A stretch of DNA of 64,000 nt from Lithodes maja. Lineage: Eukaryota > Arthropoda > Malacostraca > Decapoda > Lithodidae. The stretch covers positions 1 through 64,000 of the forward strand of contig JBAKBP010007160.1 of the NCBI GenBank assembly GCA_037953745.1. The letters are read 5' to 3'. A model generated the notes under the pieces. It was not told the origin of the DNA, searched no databases, and was given only the letters and a program-made list of their open reading frames with translations. The position numbers and the translations under genes are program-made. Below are positions 7,919 to 16,875 of this stretch, in pieces. Numbering within the stretch: the stretch's first letter is position 1; each line of letters starts with the position of its first letter.

Positions 7919-10746
7919 ACTTGTTAGCTAATAAGGCCAAAGCTTCAATAATTGCAATCACAGAAACCTGGCTGGATTCAAGTATAAACGATGGTGAAAT
8001 AAACATTCAAGGTTTCAATATGGTTAGGAATGATCGCAATAGGCATGGGGGAGGAGTATGTCTGTATGTAAAAAACAACCTCACACACACAACCAGGACC
8101 GACCTCCATGTAGAAAATCACGTAGCTCTGTGGATCGATCTACGCCTGCCGAGGACAAGACCCATCACAATTGGGGTATGCTATAGGCCACCAGACGACA
8201 CACAATTCTTGACCAAATTTGAACGAACGTTGTCATCGCTAGACCCTCGGAATGAATCCATCATACTAGGGGATTTTAACCTGTGTTACAAACAACGAAA
8301 TGATAGGCTTGTACGAGAATATAGGCATATACTGACAATGCACAATCATAAACAACTCATCACAACCCCCACACGTATCTCTGAGAACACTGCCACAATA
8401 ATAGACCACATAAACTGTAACAGAGAGGACAAAATATCCCAATCAGGGGTTATACAGACTGGGATAAGTGATCACTTCGTCACATATTGCACACGAAAAA
8501 CCACAAAAATTACCCTAGAGAATCACAAGATTATCAAAACAAGGTCACTCAGAAACTACAATAAAGAAACATTTCTGGACATTTTATGGAATACAGACTG
8601 GTCTCCAGTGTTTGGAAGTACAAACGTTAATGACGCATGGGTTGGCTTCAGAACCATCATCACAAACATTCTAGACGAAATAGCTCCTCTGAAAGACATA
8701 CGAATTAAAGCAAGGTCAGACCCATGGATCAACAATGACATACTACACCATCTGGAACACAGAGACAATCTGTTAAAAAGGCTAGCGAAACATAGACAGG
8801 ATCAAGGTCTGAAACATGAGTTCAACAGGGCTAGGAATAAACTAAGTAGGAAAATAAAATCAGCGAAAACTAATTATTTTCACAATAAGGCAGAGGAATA
8901 TCAGAATAACCCAAAGAAACTATGGAGGCACCTAAAAACAACAGGCTACAGCAACAAGACAAGGGATTCGTCTAACACTAATATTGCTCTCACCATTAAT
9001 GATCAGATTTTCCACGATAAACGACAAATTTCAACCTACTTCAACTCCTTCTTCACCTCCATAGCAAACACACTTGCACAGAACCTACCTCAACCTCTCA
9101 ATAAATACACGACAACAACGGCCACCTTTCGAAATTTCTACAGAGATAAAGACATACACCCAAACACATTTGGATTGCAAAATGTTACACCAAAATACAC
9201 TTTTGACGAGCTGTCTAACCTAAATGTACATAAAAGCACAGGACCAGACAAAATTCCTGCCACATTTCTACGAGATGGAGCCATTGGTATAGCAGGCCCC
9301 CTAACTCACATCATCAACTTGTCAATTAACACCAACACTGTACCTGCTGAACTGAAGGAAGCTATTGTAACCCCCCTATTCAAGAAAGGAAATAAACTAG
9401 AAGTTGGTAACTACAGACCAGTTAGCATATTATGTATTGTATCTAAAATCCTTGAAAGAGCGGTATACACCCAAATTGAACACTACCTCAAACAAAATGA
9501 TCTATTCTATAAGTTTCAATCAGGTTTCAGATGCATGTACTCGACAGACTCCTGTCTCATCCACTTAACGGATCACATTCGTAAAGAAATGTCTAAAGGT
9601 AACTACACCGGTATGGTTCTTCTTGATCTACAAAAAGCGTTTGACACAGTAGACCATGATATCCTATGTAATAAACTACAAGCAATGGGCATAGGATCTG
9701 TGAACTGGTTTAAATCTTATCTTAGTGGTAGAACCCAAAGAGTCAAAATTGATGATAATATATCTGATCCTATGCCAATTAACTGTGGGGTCCCGCAGGG
9801 AAGCATCCTTGGTCCCTTACTCTTTCTCTGTTATGTGAACGACATGGAACTGAGCGTCTCATGTAAATTATTACTGTATGCAGACGACAGCGTGCTCCTG
9901 GTTTCAGGAAAAGACCCAATAAGTATTGCCGCTTCACTTTCCAAAGAACTAGAATCATGTAGTGAATGGCTAGTGGACAATAGACTATCTCTTCACCTGG
10001 GCAAGACGGAAGCCATCTTATGTGGAACAAAACGCAAACTGAAAGACATTGTGGGCTTCTCGGTCAACTGTAATGATATTCCTATAACAACAGTGTCACA
10101 ATTTAAATATCTAGGACTAAAACTGGATGCGAGTTTGTCAGGTGAAACAATTTTGGAATCTATCCTGAGTAAGTGTAGAGCACGTATAAAATACCTGTAT
10201 AGACAGGTGGGATGCTTGCCCGCGGCGACCAAAAAGACCCTCTGCCAAGCGCTTGTTCAATGTCATTTTGACTATTCTGTGTCATCCTGGTACTCTGCAT
10301 CATCTAAATCAGCACAGCACAAACTTCAGGTCACTCAAAATAAAATGGTTAGGTTCATGCTGAACCTAGGACCCAGATCACATGTTGGCCAGGAACAACT
10401 TCAGTCACTAGGTATGCTCAATGTCGCTGACAGGGCCAAACAAATCAGGCTCACTAATGCCTTCAAAATTTTCTATGACAGAGCTCCAGAGTACCTAAAG
10501 AATGATTTTGTTAAAGCAAATGAGAGGAGTGGACATAATACAAGAAACAGGATGTTTAATTTTAAGGTCCCGAGAATCCAAGGACAGGGTAAGCAAACAT
10601 TCTTCTTCACCGCCATCAAAGACTGGAACGACCTACCCCAGTCAGTCCGTGAAAAGAGAACACTGTATTCCTTCAGACGTAGCCTGAAGGAACACCTGAA
10701 CCGGACAGCTGCGAGAAGGGAGCACCAAGCTTATGTCTACTACTAA
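7894..10746 (+). CDS. LINE endonuclease-reverse transcriptase
   Basis: A 950-residue frame. Residues 1 to about 220 are an APE-type endonuclease (ITETWL, GDFNL and SDHF blocks; its first strand lies in the other frame). About 430-720 is the reverse transcriptase, with QKAFDTVDH as catalytic motif A, GVPQGSILGP, and YADDS as the catalytic box near residue 662. The C-terminal 200 residues are the usual CR1-like tail. It would nick DNA and copy LINE RNA at the target. It overlaps the preceding frame by 25 bp; I infer one lost base near 7886, because the conserved motif joining HL to ARSMYHKL is restored only across frames. Apart from that the frame is intact, indicating a fairly young copy. Confidence 0.9.
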   Translation: MYHKLSELNLLANKAKASIIAITETWLDSSINDGEINIQGFNMVRNDRNRHGGGVCLYVKNNLTHTTRTDLHVENHVALWIDLRLPRTRPITIGVCYRPPDDTQFLTKFERTLSSLDPRNESIILGDFNLCYKQRNDRLVREYRHILTMHNHKQLITTPTRISENTATIIDHINCNREDKISQSGVIQTGISDHFVTYCTRKTTKITLENHKIIKTRSLRNYNKETFLDILWNTDWSPVFGSTNVNDAWVGFRTIITNILDEIAPLKDIRIKARSDPWINNDILHHLEHRDNLLKRLAKHRQDQGLKHEFNRARNKLSRKIKSAKTNYFHNKAEEYQNNPKKLWRHLKTTGYSNKTRDSSNTNIALTINDQIFHDKRQISTYFNSFFTSIANTLAQNLPQPLNKYTTTTATFRNFYRDKDIHPNTFGLQNVTPKYTFDELSNLNVHKSTGPDKIPATFLRDGAIGIAGPLTHIINLSINTNTVPAELKEAIVTPLFKKGNKLEVGNYRPVSILCIVSKILERAVYTQIEHYLKQNDLFYKFQSGFRCMYSTDSCLIHLTDHIRKEMSKGNYTGMVLLDLQKAFDTVDHDILCNKLQAMGIGSVNWFKSYLSGRTQRVKIDDNISDPMPINCGVPQGSILGPLLFLCYVNDMELSVSCKLLLYADDSVLLVSGKDPISIAASLSKELESCSEWLVDNRLSLHLGKTEAILCGTKRKLKDIVGFSVNCNDIPITTVSQFKYLGLKLDASLSGETILESILSKCRARIKYLYRQVGCLPAATKKTLCQALVQCHFDYSVSSWYSASSKSAQHKLQVTQNKMVRFMLNLGPRSHVGQEQLQSLGMLNVADRAKQIRLTNAFKIFYDRAPEYLKNDFVKANERSGHNTRNRMFNFKVPRIQGQGKQTFFFTAIKDWNDLPQSVREKRTLYSFRRSLKEHLNRTAARREHQAYVYY

Positions 10747-11066
10747 ATGCGACATAAGAGATAGACAAACCAAACTGAAATGATTACTGATTACGGATTA
10801 CTGATATTTACTATAGGATGTAAGGTATCTTAAAATAACCCCCTAGAAATACTTTTTCTAAAGTATCCATTTGTTTATCCTCCCCTTTTTTCCCCAGCTA
10901 ACCTAATCCCACAAGGACCCCAATGGAAATACGCCTAACGGCCTTATTGGGCTATCCTTAGTTGGAATTATGCAAGGCTGGTACATGTCATATTTGTAAC
11001 AAACTATGTGGTACCAACTCTGTAAATTGCTAACTGAATAAATATTATTATTATTATTATTATTAT

Positions 11067-11577
11067 ACCCAAAAATACGCACTTTAAACCTATCAACAAT
11101 AATACTACCATCATTTTTATTACTAATGTTTTCAAATTCGCATATAAACTTCCAATTTGAGAACAAAGCCAGGCAAAGGTCACCAAATATGGACTCTGCC
11201 CCATTAATGTCGTGAATATAACCAAATGTGTATAGCCAATGCATGAACACGCAGTAAAATATTTTCTTCTCCCTATCCGGCCGACTTTGCGCTTGTCCTC
11301 GGGGTTGTCGCTCTTTTAATAAAACTTCGATATTCGATCCAAATAACACATCGTTTTTGAGAAAATTGTCATGTTCATTGGTGTATTTGTGGTGTTGGGC
11401 CCTTTCCCTCTCCATTAACGGAGTCAAAATATTTAGGGCCCACCGGGGAAGTTTGGTGTTGGCCAATAAATTGGGGAGTCGGGGAGTGATCCACTCAAGT
11501 ATCAGGAGAGTCGAAAATGTCAGGAACGAGTTGTGGTCCATGTCGTGTACATTTGACGTGACCACAAATATATCCTC
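11067..11577 (-). pseudogene. In-frame continuation of the 802-codon frame, cut by a LINE
   Basis: Directly after the TAG at 11578-11580, the same frame stays open for about 170 further codons until the LINE tail at 11066. After that it reads only antisense LINE. There is an ATG at 11541, but no in-frame spacer stop between the two parts. The simplest reading is one long gene split by a nonsense codon and then by the LINE. The alternative is a second gene starting at 11541, 36 bp downstream. Visible traits are a basic, Trp/Phe-rich globular sequence with no recognised motif. The missing C-terminus is not found left of the LINE in this window. Confidence 0.5.
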
Positions 11578-13986
11578 CTAGTCTAGATTCGCTACACAGA
11601 TGGGGAGGAATTTCCGAATAATATAGAGTTTTAGCCGATTCATACTCTGAAATAATGCGTGGGGGTCATCACGGTGGTCCGATGGAGGCGGCGGCGGTTG
11701 ATCTCGTTGTAGGGTACTGGTTACCATAAAATTTACAATATTGGCATCTATATTGAGTTCCATTTCGCCAAAATTTATGGGCTTCACGATATTATTCTCA
11801 ACCAACATTTGTATGGATGTAACGGTGAACATTTTCTCGAGTCTTCCCATCCGAAGTTGCTGTATTCTATTGTTACGAATATTCATAAATAGGGTATCTA
11901 TAATATCGTTATTGTTGTACTCTTTGTTATACCATTTTGAACATTTGGTTAAAAAGGACAAACACTTGCCACCCATATGCCGATGATGATGATCATCTGG
12001 CGCCGGCGATGCCATGAATAAATCTTGAACGTTGGCTTCGTATTCGTTTAATGCCTGGTCGGTATGCGTAAATTCCCAATCAATCGTGTTGAAATTTTGA
12101 GTGGGTAATTGTGATGGGGGTGGTTCCTCCTCATATTCAAATCCCAAAGCTCTCGACACGTCAGATAATATTACTATATCGGAAAAATATTGATTATATT
12201 TAATGGCTCTCAAAAATTCAATGACAAAGGAATTAGAGGTAATGGTCAGAATTTGCTCAGATTCAACATGGTTACATTTTGATGGTAGGTATTGTCTTTC
12301 TTGAAAATAAATGGCCAAGTTAAACGGTATCATAAATGTGTTGGTGGTGATGGGGGCGGTTTTAGTGTCGTAAACAAAGGATATATTCTCAAAACTCTGG
12401 GCCATCTCCGCCCACAGGTTCTCATTGTGATAAGTCCTACGGTGGCACGAGAAGAGGGGGTGTTGTTGTGCGTTTATCGTAGTGTCTCGAGCGATATATT
12501 CCCCGATGCACGCTCTACACATTTTCGTGGTGGGTGTGTGGATGAGAACTTTCTCGTCCAAAAATGCCTTCTCTAGCTGACATTCCCTTTGGAAACGTTG
12601 GAAATTGTCCCCGAGTCGTCCCTTCTTGTATCGCTTCTTACCGCATAATACCATAGCTCTATAATAACCCATGGCATCAGAGACAATATTATATCTCGCA
12701 ATAAACCTATTGGCGAGTACGTAGGCAAAGTAAAAAAAAAGAGTGCTATCTTTCTGGTAATGATCTTCGTTAAAGAAAGATGGTTTCGTATCATCGGCGT
12801 CCTTCTTTTTTTGATTGGGGTTGGTGGGTTTTTTGGTTAAAATGATGTCAATACCACCATTTATTAGATAATAGGATAACATGGGTACACATAACTCCGT
12901 ATCGAGTAAATGTTTCTGGAAATAGAAATCCTGACCCAACACCATCTTCACATTTTGAAACACCTCTTGGTTCCTAATATCATTAATTAATATGAGCGTT
13001 TCTGAATTTTCCAAGAATTTCTTTTGGCCTCGAATCACAATGGCCATCTTTTCAAGCAGGCTCTGGCTGGAATCCACCGACGCCAATCCCACACTGTTGT
13101 AGACGACGTGAGGGTAGAGCACTATCCCATCTTTTTGTCTCAGCGTCGGCACGTATATTTGAGACGCTAGAGTTTTGGCCGAGAAGGGTAGGGTCATATT
13201 GGAGGTCCCCCCCACATCCAGCTTTAATTCGGGGGATGAGGAACATTCGATGACATGGTGGATATTTTTTTGGTTCTGGTTGAAAAGCCTAAGACTATTG
13301 GTATAGTCTTGGAAATGTTTACCCTTTATATAAAAACATATTTTCAGACCGGTCAAATCGGATTTTGTCAAGAAATAGTACCCAAAATAACAGTTACCAC
13401 CCTGTTGGTAAGATTCAAACGATAAATCTATTTGGGATGCGTATATGATCATTTCTATCGTACTACAGCAATCGGCACATATTGTATCTAAGCCGCCCAT
13501 TATATTGTCCATAGTTTTAGTGATGAGCCTATATCTCTCAATGTCAGTGTCGCCACCTTTCGACGCATAATCCAACTCCCAAACAAAATATCCATCGAGA
13601 ATAGTGTTACTTGCACGCGAAACCACGGCTCTGGTATCCATGGGTCGAAATTCGTTGCGCACACTAATATCCTCCAGAGTGGTATAGACACATTCATTCC
13701 TGGTAGCTTGGCGGTTGGTTAGTTCTATAGACAATGTTGATGAACATGCCATTATCTTTACAGCGACCATGGCCGATTCCATTTTGAAATTGGACACTCT
13801 ATTCTTTATACATAAAGAAATTATCTTAGACAAGTCCTTAATCTCCTTTCCACCCCGCATATCCACAACGTTAACCATATAGAAATCATGATCTATTGTT
13901 ACCGGTACATCATCATGATTAGCGTCATTATCATCATTATTTGTATTAGTCACATAATTGGACAGCGCCAAATCAATGGCTTCCAT
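11578..13986 (-). CDS. 802-residue intronless protein, candidate endogenous large-DNA-virus (nimavirus-like) gene
   Basis: The frame starts at a true ATG (13984-13986) and runs uninterrupted for 802 codons. I do not recognise the family with certainty. Visible features are an acidic Asn/Asp-rich N-terminus (about 15-35); a Cys pair cluster CADCC near 170; a Lys-rich linker near 385-400; a possible metal site CRAC with a downstream H and CH (about 490-515); a DDHHHRH stretch near 665; and PPPPP near 765. There is no transposase, integrase, polymerase or reverse transcriptase signature. A long single-exon gene without TE motifs, with a short AT-rich leader and a TATA-like box, in a window otherwise made of repeats, suggests a captured large dsDNA virus. 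Nimavirus-like relics are known in decapod genomes, but I could not test homology. Other possibilities are a Polinton-type or an unknown virus. Confidence 0.5.
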   Translation of the reverse strand: MEAIDLALSNYVTNTNNDDNDANHDDVPVTIDHDFYMVNVVDMRGGKEIKDLSKIISLCIKNRVSNFKMESAMVAVKIMACSSTLSIELTNRQATRNECVYTTLEDISVRNEFRPMDTRAVVSRASNTILDGYFVWELDYASKGGDTDIERYRLITKTMDNIMGGLDTICADCCSTIEMIIYASQIDLSFESYQQGGNCYFGYYFLTKSDLTGLKICFYIKGKHFQDYTNSLRLFNQNQKNIHHVIECSSSPELKLDVGGTSNMTLPFSAKTLASQIYVPTLRQKDGIVLYPHVVYNSVGLASVDSSQSLLEKMAIVIRGQKKFLENSETLILINDIRNQEVFQNVKMVLGQDFYFQKHLLDTELCVPMLSYYLINGGIDIILTKKPTNPNQKKKDADDTKPSFFNEDHYQKDSTLFFYFAYVLANRFIARYNIVSDAMGYYRAMVLCGKKRYKKGRLGDNFQRFQRECQLEKAFLDEKVLIHTPTTKMCRACIGEYIARDTTINAQQHPLFSCHRRTYHNENLWAEMAQSFENISFVYDTKTAPITTNTFMIPFNLAIYFQERQYLPSKCNHVESEQILTITSNSFVIEFLRAIKYNQYFSDIVILSDVSRALGFEYEEEPPPSQLPTQNFNTIDWEFTHTDQALNEYEANVQDLFMASPAPDDHHHRHMGGKCLSFLTKCSKWYNKEYNNNDIIDTLFMNIRNNRIQQLRMGRLEKMFTVTSIQMLVENNIVKPINFGEMELNIDANIVNFMVTSTLQRDQPPPPPSDHRDDPHALFQSMNRLKLYIIRKFLPICVANLD

Positions 13987-14010
13987 TGTTTTAGTATAGC
14001 AGAATGAAGT

Positions 14011-14020
14011 ATTTATATAA
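14011..14020 (-). promoter_or_regulatory. TATA-like box before the 802-codon frame
   Basis: On the minus strand TATATAAAT lies about 25-33 bp before the ATG at 13986, with an ATTCTGC stretch between that could serve as initiator. This would give a very short leader. The call rests on position and match only. Confidence 0.35.
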
Positions 14021-14213
14021 ATAAACCTTCAAAATAAAAATAGACAAACAAAAAGTTGCAGACGTGGCGGGTGAATTTATTAACCCAAAATAGGAAATCA
14101 TATGGTTTTTCCCGCCAAACAAAGACCGTAAATGTAGCATTTAATCGGAAAATTGTAGGGTTATTTATTTTATCTTCTGGGAGACTATATCGAGAGGAGA
14201 GAGCAAACTCCAT
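14013..14213 (-). CDS. Small 66-residue frame upstream of the viral-like gene
   Basis: A true ATG at 14211-14213 opens 66 codons ending in a hydrophobic aromatic-rich C-terminus (FLFVYFYF). Its stop overlaps the TATA-like box of the next gene. I recognise no family. It could be a compact viral gene or chance in AT-rich DNA. Confidence 0.25.
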   Translation of the reverse strand: MEFALSSRYSLPEDKINNPTIFRLNATFTVFVWREKPYDFLFWVNKFTRHVCNFLFVYFYFEGLFI

Positions 14214-14376
14214 TTTCGAAAAGCAATAGGGTTATCACTCGATAATTCGTACACAGTGAGTCGTATACCGGAGTATGGTGGATGACGATACAGAAGATGC
14301 GACAACCCGTAAAAAAGGGACTCGTCTAATAGATACATTTTTACATTATATTATAAATTATATATAACCATAAACC

Positions 14377-14576
14377 ATGTGTTTTTATATCAACATTCTG
14401 GTGGTTGCTTATTCTATATATGCGCTATTATTTTACATATTTATCAAATTTAGTGGTAATTTTACAAACCAAATAATATTGGATATTTTTTGGATAATAT
14501 ATGTGGTGTTTCACAATATACAATTGTATAATATTATTGCTAATAGAGAGACCGATCTAAAATATCTAGCTTCTAT
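14377..14576 (+). pseudogene. N-terminal piece of a membrane protein, cut by a gypsy LTR
   Basis: From the ATG at 14377 there are 66 codons before the LTR starting at 14577. The first 25 residues form a strong hydrophobic segment (ILVVAYSIYALLFYIFI), and a second hydrophobic stretch (IILDIFWIIYVVF) follows, so it was probably a small multi-pass or signal-anchored membrane protein. AT-rich TATA-like runs (14347-14367) precede it. It is divergent from the 802-codon gene. The frame continues into the LTR for 58 more codons, which are not original. Composition and position place it in the same foreign island. Confidence 0.45.
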
Positions 14577-16390
14577 TGTTATGACCGGACACTCGGGTAC
14601 ACTAGGGCTCTTACACAGGACTCGAGTATGGCTCGCTGCCACAACGGAAACACACGATCCCAACCCCAGAGTACTGCCAGCCGAACAAAAAACGCCACTA
14701 CCCTCCAGAGTTCTATCTGCTATAACGGGGTATACAAGAACTCGGTACTAGCGTTTCACACAACAGACTAATAACAAGACGGGAGTTATCTAGTCTGGTC
14801 AACAATCAAACAAAGAAGAAAGTACTACAACACTAAAGAATAGTGTTGGCCGAAGCCGAAGTAATCCACCCTTGAACTAAGAACTTAAGAAGTCCTCCAC
14901 CCTCTACTTCGGATCGGCACTATTACGTTACGTTAAACAATAGTCCTCGAGCATCAAGCAAGGAATCTTCTGATAAGTTAGATGCTTCTCGAATACTCAT
15001 AAGAAGTAAGTATCGGATTTTGAACAGCAATTTAATGAATAACTCACTGGTAATTAAAGGCTTTAAATTGACATAAGAAGAATTATAAGAATAAGCAATA
15101 GGATATGGCAAACATTAAGAAGAAGTACTCCGACAATGCACTGGCAATAGCCTACTAAGATTGTGCTCGTGGGCCACTAATCTCTGAAGTAGCTAAGCGT
15201 GCCACACATGAAATCAATAGTGCATAAACAATAATATACATAAGGAGAAGCTTCAATACTATGCTGTATCTGCTGGTCGAGCAAAGTCTAGCTGGGATAC
15301 ATAAGGTTAAGAGACAATGGCTGAGCAAGCGGCTCGTAGCCTAGCGAGGTCCTTAAGACTGTGCGGCCAAATTACGTTAATTGACGGGATGCTCTCTTGA
15401 GAGAGCCAGATCACTAGTATCTGGTTCTCTCCTGGCGATCCTCTCAAAGTCAAGCAAATGAGATAGCACAGTGTTGGGTGGCAGAGGCAAAAGCCCTCAC
15501 TCGCAACACAGTGCTAAACTCCCACGGTACACAGTCAGAAAGACCACCTAGGCGTTCCACGTCTCCGTTGCAATTGTACTGGTTCAACCGCAACCTAGTA
15601 CTCATAGGAAATCACAACTCAGAAACCCCATCCCAGTCTAACATTGCCTAAACCAGCAGAAAACAGGAACATGAATAATCGCACACAGGGAAATGCATAT
15701 ACGAGTGCAACAAACATCAATCAATCCTATTCTAGTTAACCCTTCCAAAAATAGGCTATCTAACAGGCACTTATCTCGTGAGAACTCAAGCGATAATACT
15801 TTGGCTGACAAAATCTGCACCAAAGGGGTCATTGGTTAAAAAGGGACGAGAAGAGAAGAAGATAGGCTGTTCAGAGAGTAGAGAAAGTTCACATCAGTCG
15901 GAAGAATATGGATAGTTGCAAGGGATATGAGAAGTCGCTCTGCCTGATGAGTTCTGAGTAAAGCATGGCGAGACCTCCCTTTTTATACTCGGCCCTCTAG
16001 TGAGCAGATCGCCAACTACTAAGGACCGCCCACTGACAATCATTACGTAATATTCTCTCTCAATCTGGGATCGACAAAGGATTTCCCACGCGCTGAGAAG
16101 GAGGAGGGAGGAGGGAGGAGGGAATTAGGCCTACCTGCAGCGTGGCGCACTCACTGTTCCCCCCGTTACGCACTCTCTCTCCTCTCATCATTACCAATAA
16201 GTCCCACACACAACACTTATAACTAATGATATAAAATAGAACTCGTTGACTCAGATGAAAACAAAATACATATTTATAATACTTATAGTACAATGGCTCA
16301 CATAAACTAAGTTAGGAAACTCTACACAGACTACAGCCAAAGTTCCTGCCCTGACGATCCTAGCGAGAGTGGGGCCTGACATGCGTCACA
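14577..16390 (-). repeat. Gypsy LTR 1 (3' LTR of element 1)
   Basis: A 1814-bp LTR. Read on the minus strand it starts TGTGACGCAT and ends GGTCATAACA, so it has TG...CA ends. It matches LTRs 2 and 3 but has more substitutions and lacks about 30 bp near the U3 edge (TGACATGCG instead of TGACTGGGCG...). A TATAAAAAGGG box lies at 15979-15988. The outer end has no visible target duplicate, because the other end of the array is rearranged. Confidence 0.85.
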
Positions 16391-16406
16391 CCTCCCCCAA
16401 GATTTT
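16391..16406 (-). promoter_or_regulatory. Polypurine tract of gypsy element 1
   Basis: On the minus strand AATCTTGGGGGAGG directly precedes the TGTGAC start of the LTR, the place where plus-strand DNA synthesis is primed. The same tract abuts the LTRs at 26297 and 34154. From here to 16875 the internal DNA is non-coding. Confidence 0.75.
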
Positions 16407-16875
16407 ACTTGCTCAACCCTGAGCTAAAATCTGATATACAGAACCCCATCAAACCCCTCACACCCAGCGACCGCATGGCACTAAAACAACGCTGAGTTTA
16501 TCACTAAAACACATCTTATAAAAAAAAAATTCACATTTCATAACTCCTCCCAACAATAGTAAAAGACATAATATCATGCTCCCAGAGCGAGCTTACAGCA
16601 GCTCAGCCGTTTGATAGTTCGTGGACTACTCAAACTCTATAGGCTATGACAAACTTATACAATTATCTATATTAAAAGAAAGAGTTTTTTTTTATGATTT
16701 TTATATTTTAATATGTTTTTTCCGGCTGCACTATAAGGGCAGCCTATTTTTTCTTCTATACCAAACGCTCAACTCCTGCTTTACGACCCAATACGCTGGG
16801 CTACAACCGCGAGCCAACAAGCACCAAGCGCAAAACACCACTCAAACTAAAGCAGGAGGCTACCCGTGTGTCAAT

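Larger units (their letters stand above)
7099..11066 (+). mobile_element. CR1/L2-like LINE with PHD fingers, near full length
   Basis: The element has a leader, a PHD-finger region, an endonuclease-reverse transcriptase frame and a 3' UTR. An AATAAA at 11037-11042 is followed by an ATT-repeat tail that ends at about 11066. PHD fingers ahead of the endonuclease are known in CR1-like LINEs. The tail abuts a foreign coding sequence in antisense, so the LINE landed in that gene. The clade within the CR1/L2/Rex group cannot be fixed by eye. One frameshift separates the two reading frames, so this copy is probably dead. Confidence 0.85.

Noticed and set aside
10903..11066. C-terminal part of the minus-strand 220-codon frame
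   Set aside because: It is antisense LINE 3' UTR and ATT tail (poly-Asn), not original coding sequence.
14577..14751. C-terminal half of the + strand 124-codon frame
   Set aside because: After 14577 it reads LTR sequence that is repeated at 24465 and 31505, so it is not part of the original protein.
14953..15111. Conserved 62-codon minus-strand frame repeated three times (also 24811, 31851)
   Set aside because: Identical only because the LTR is repeated; no motif, and it lies in LTR non-coding sequence.
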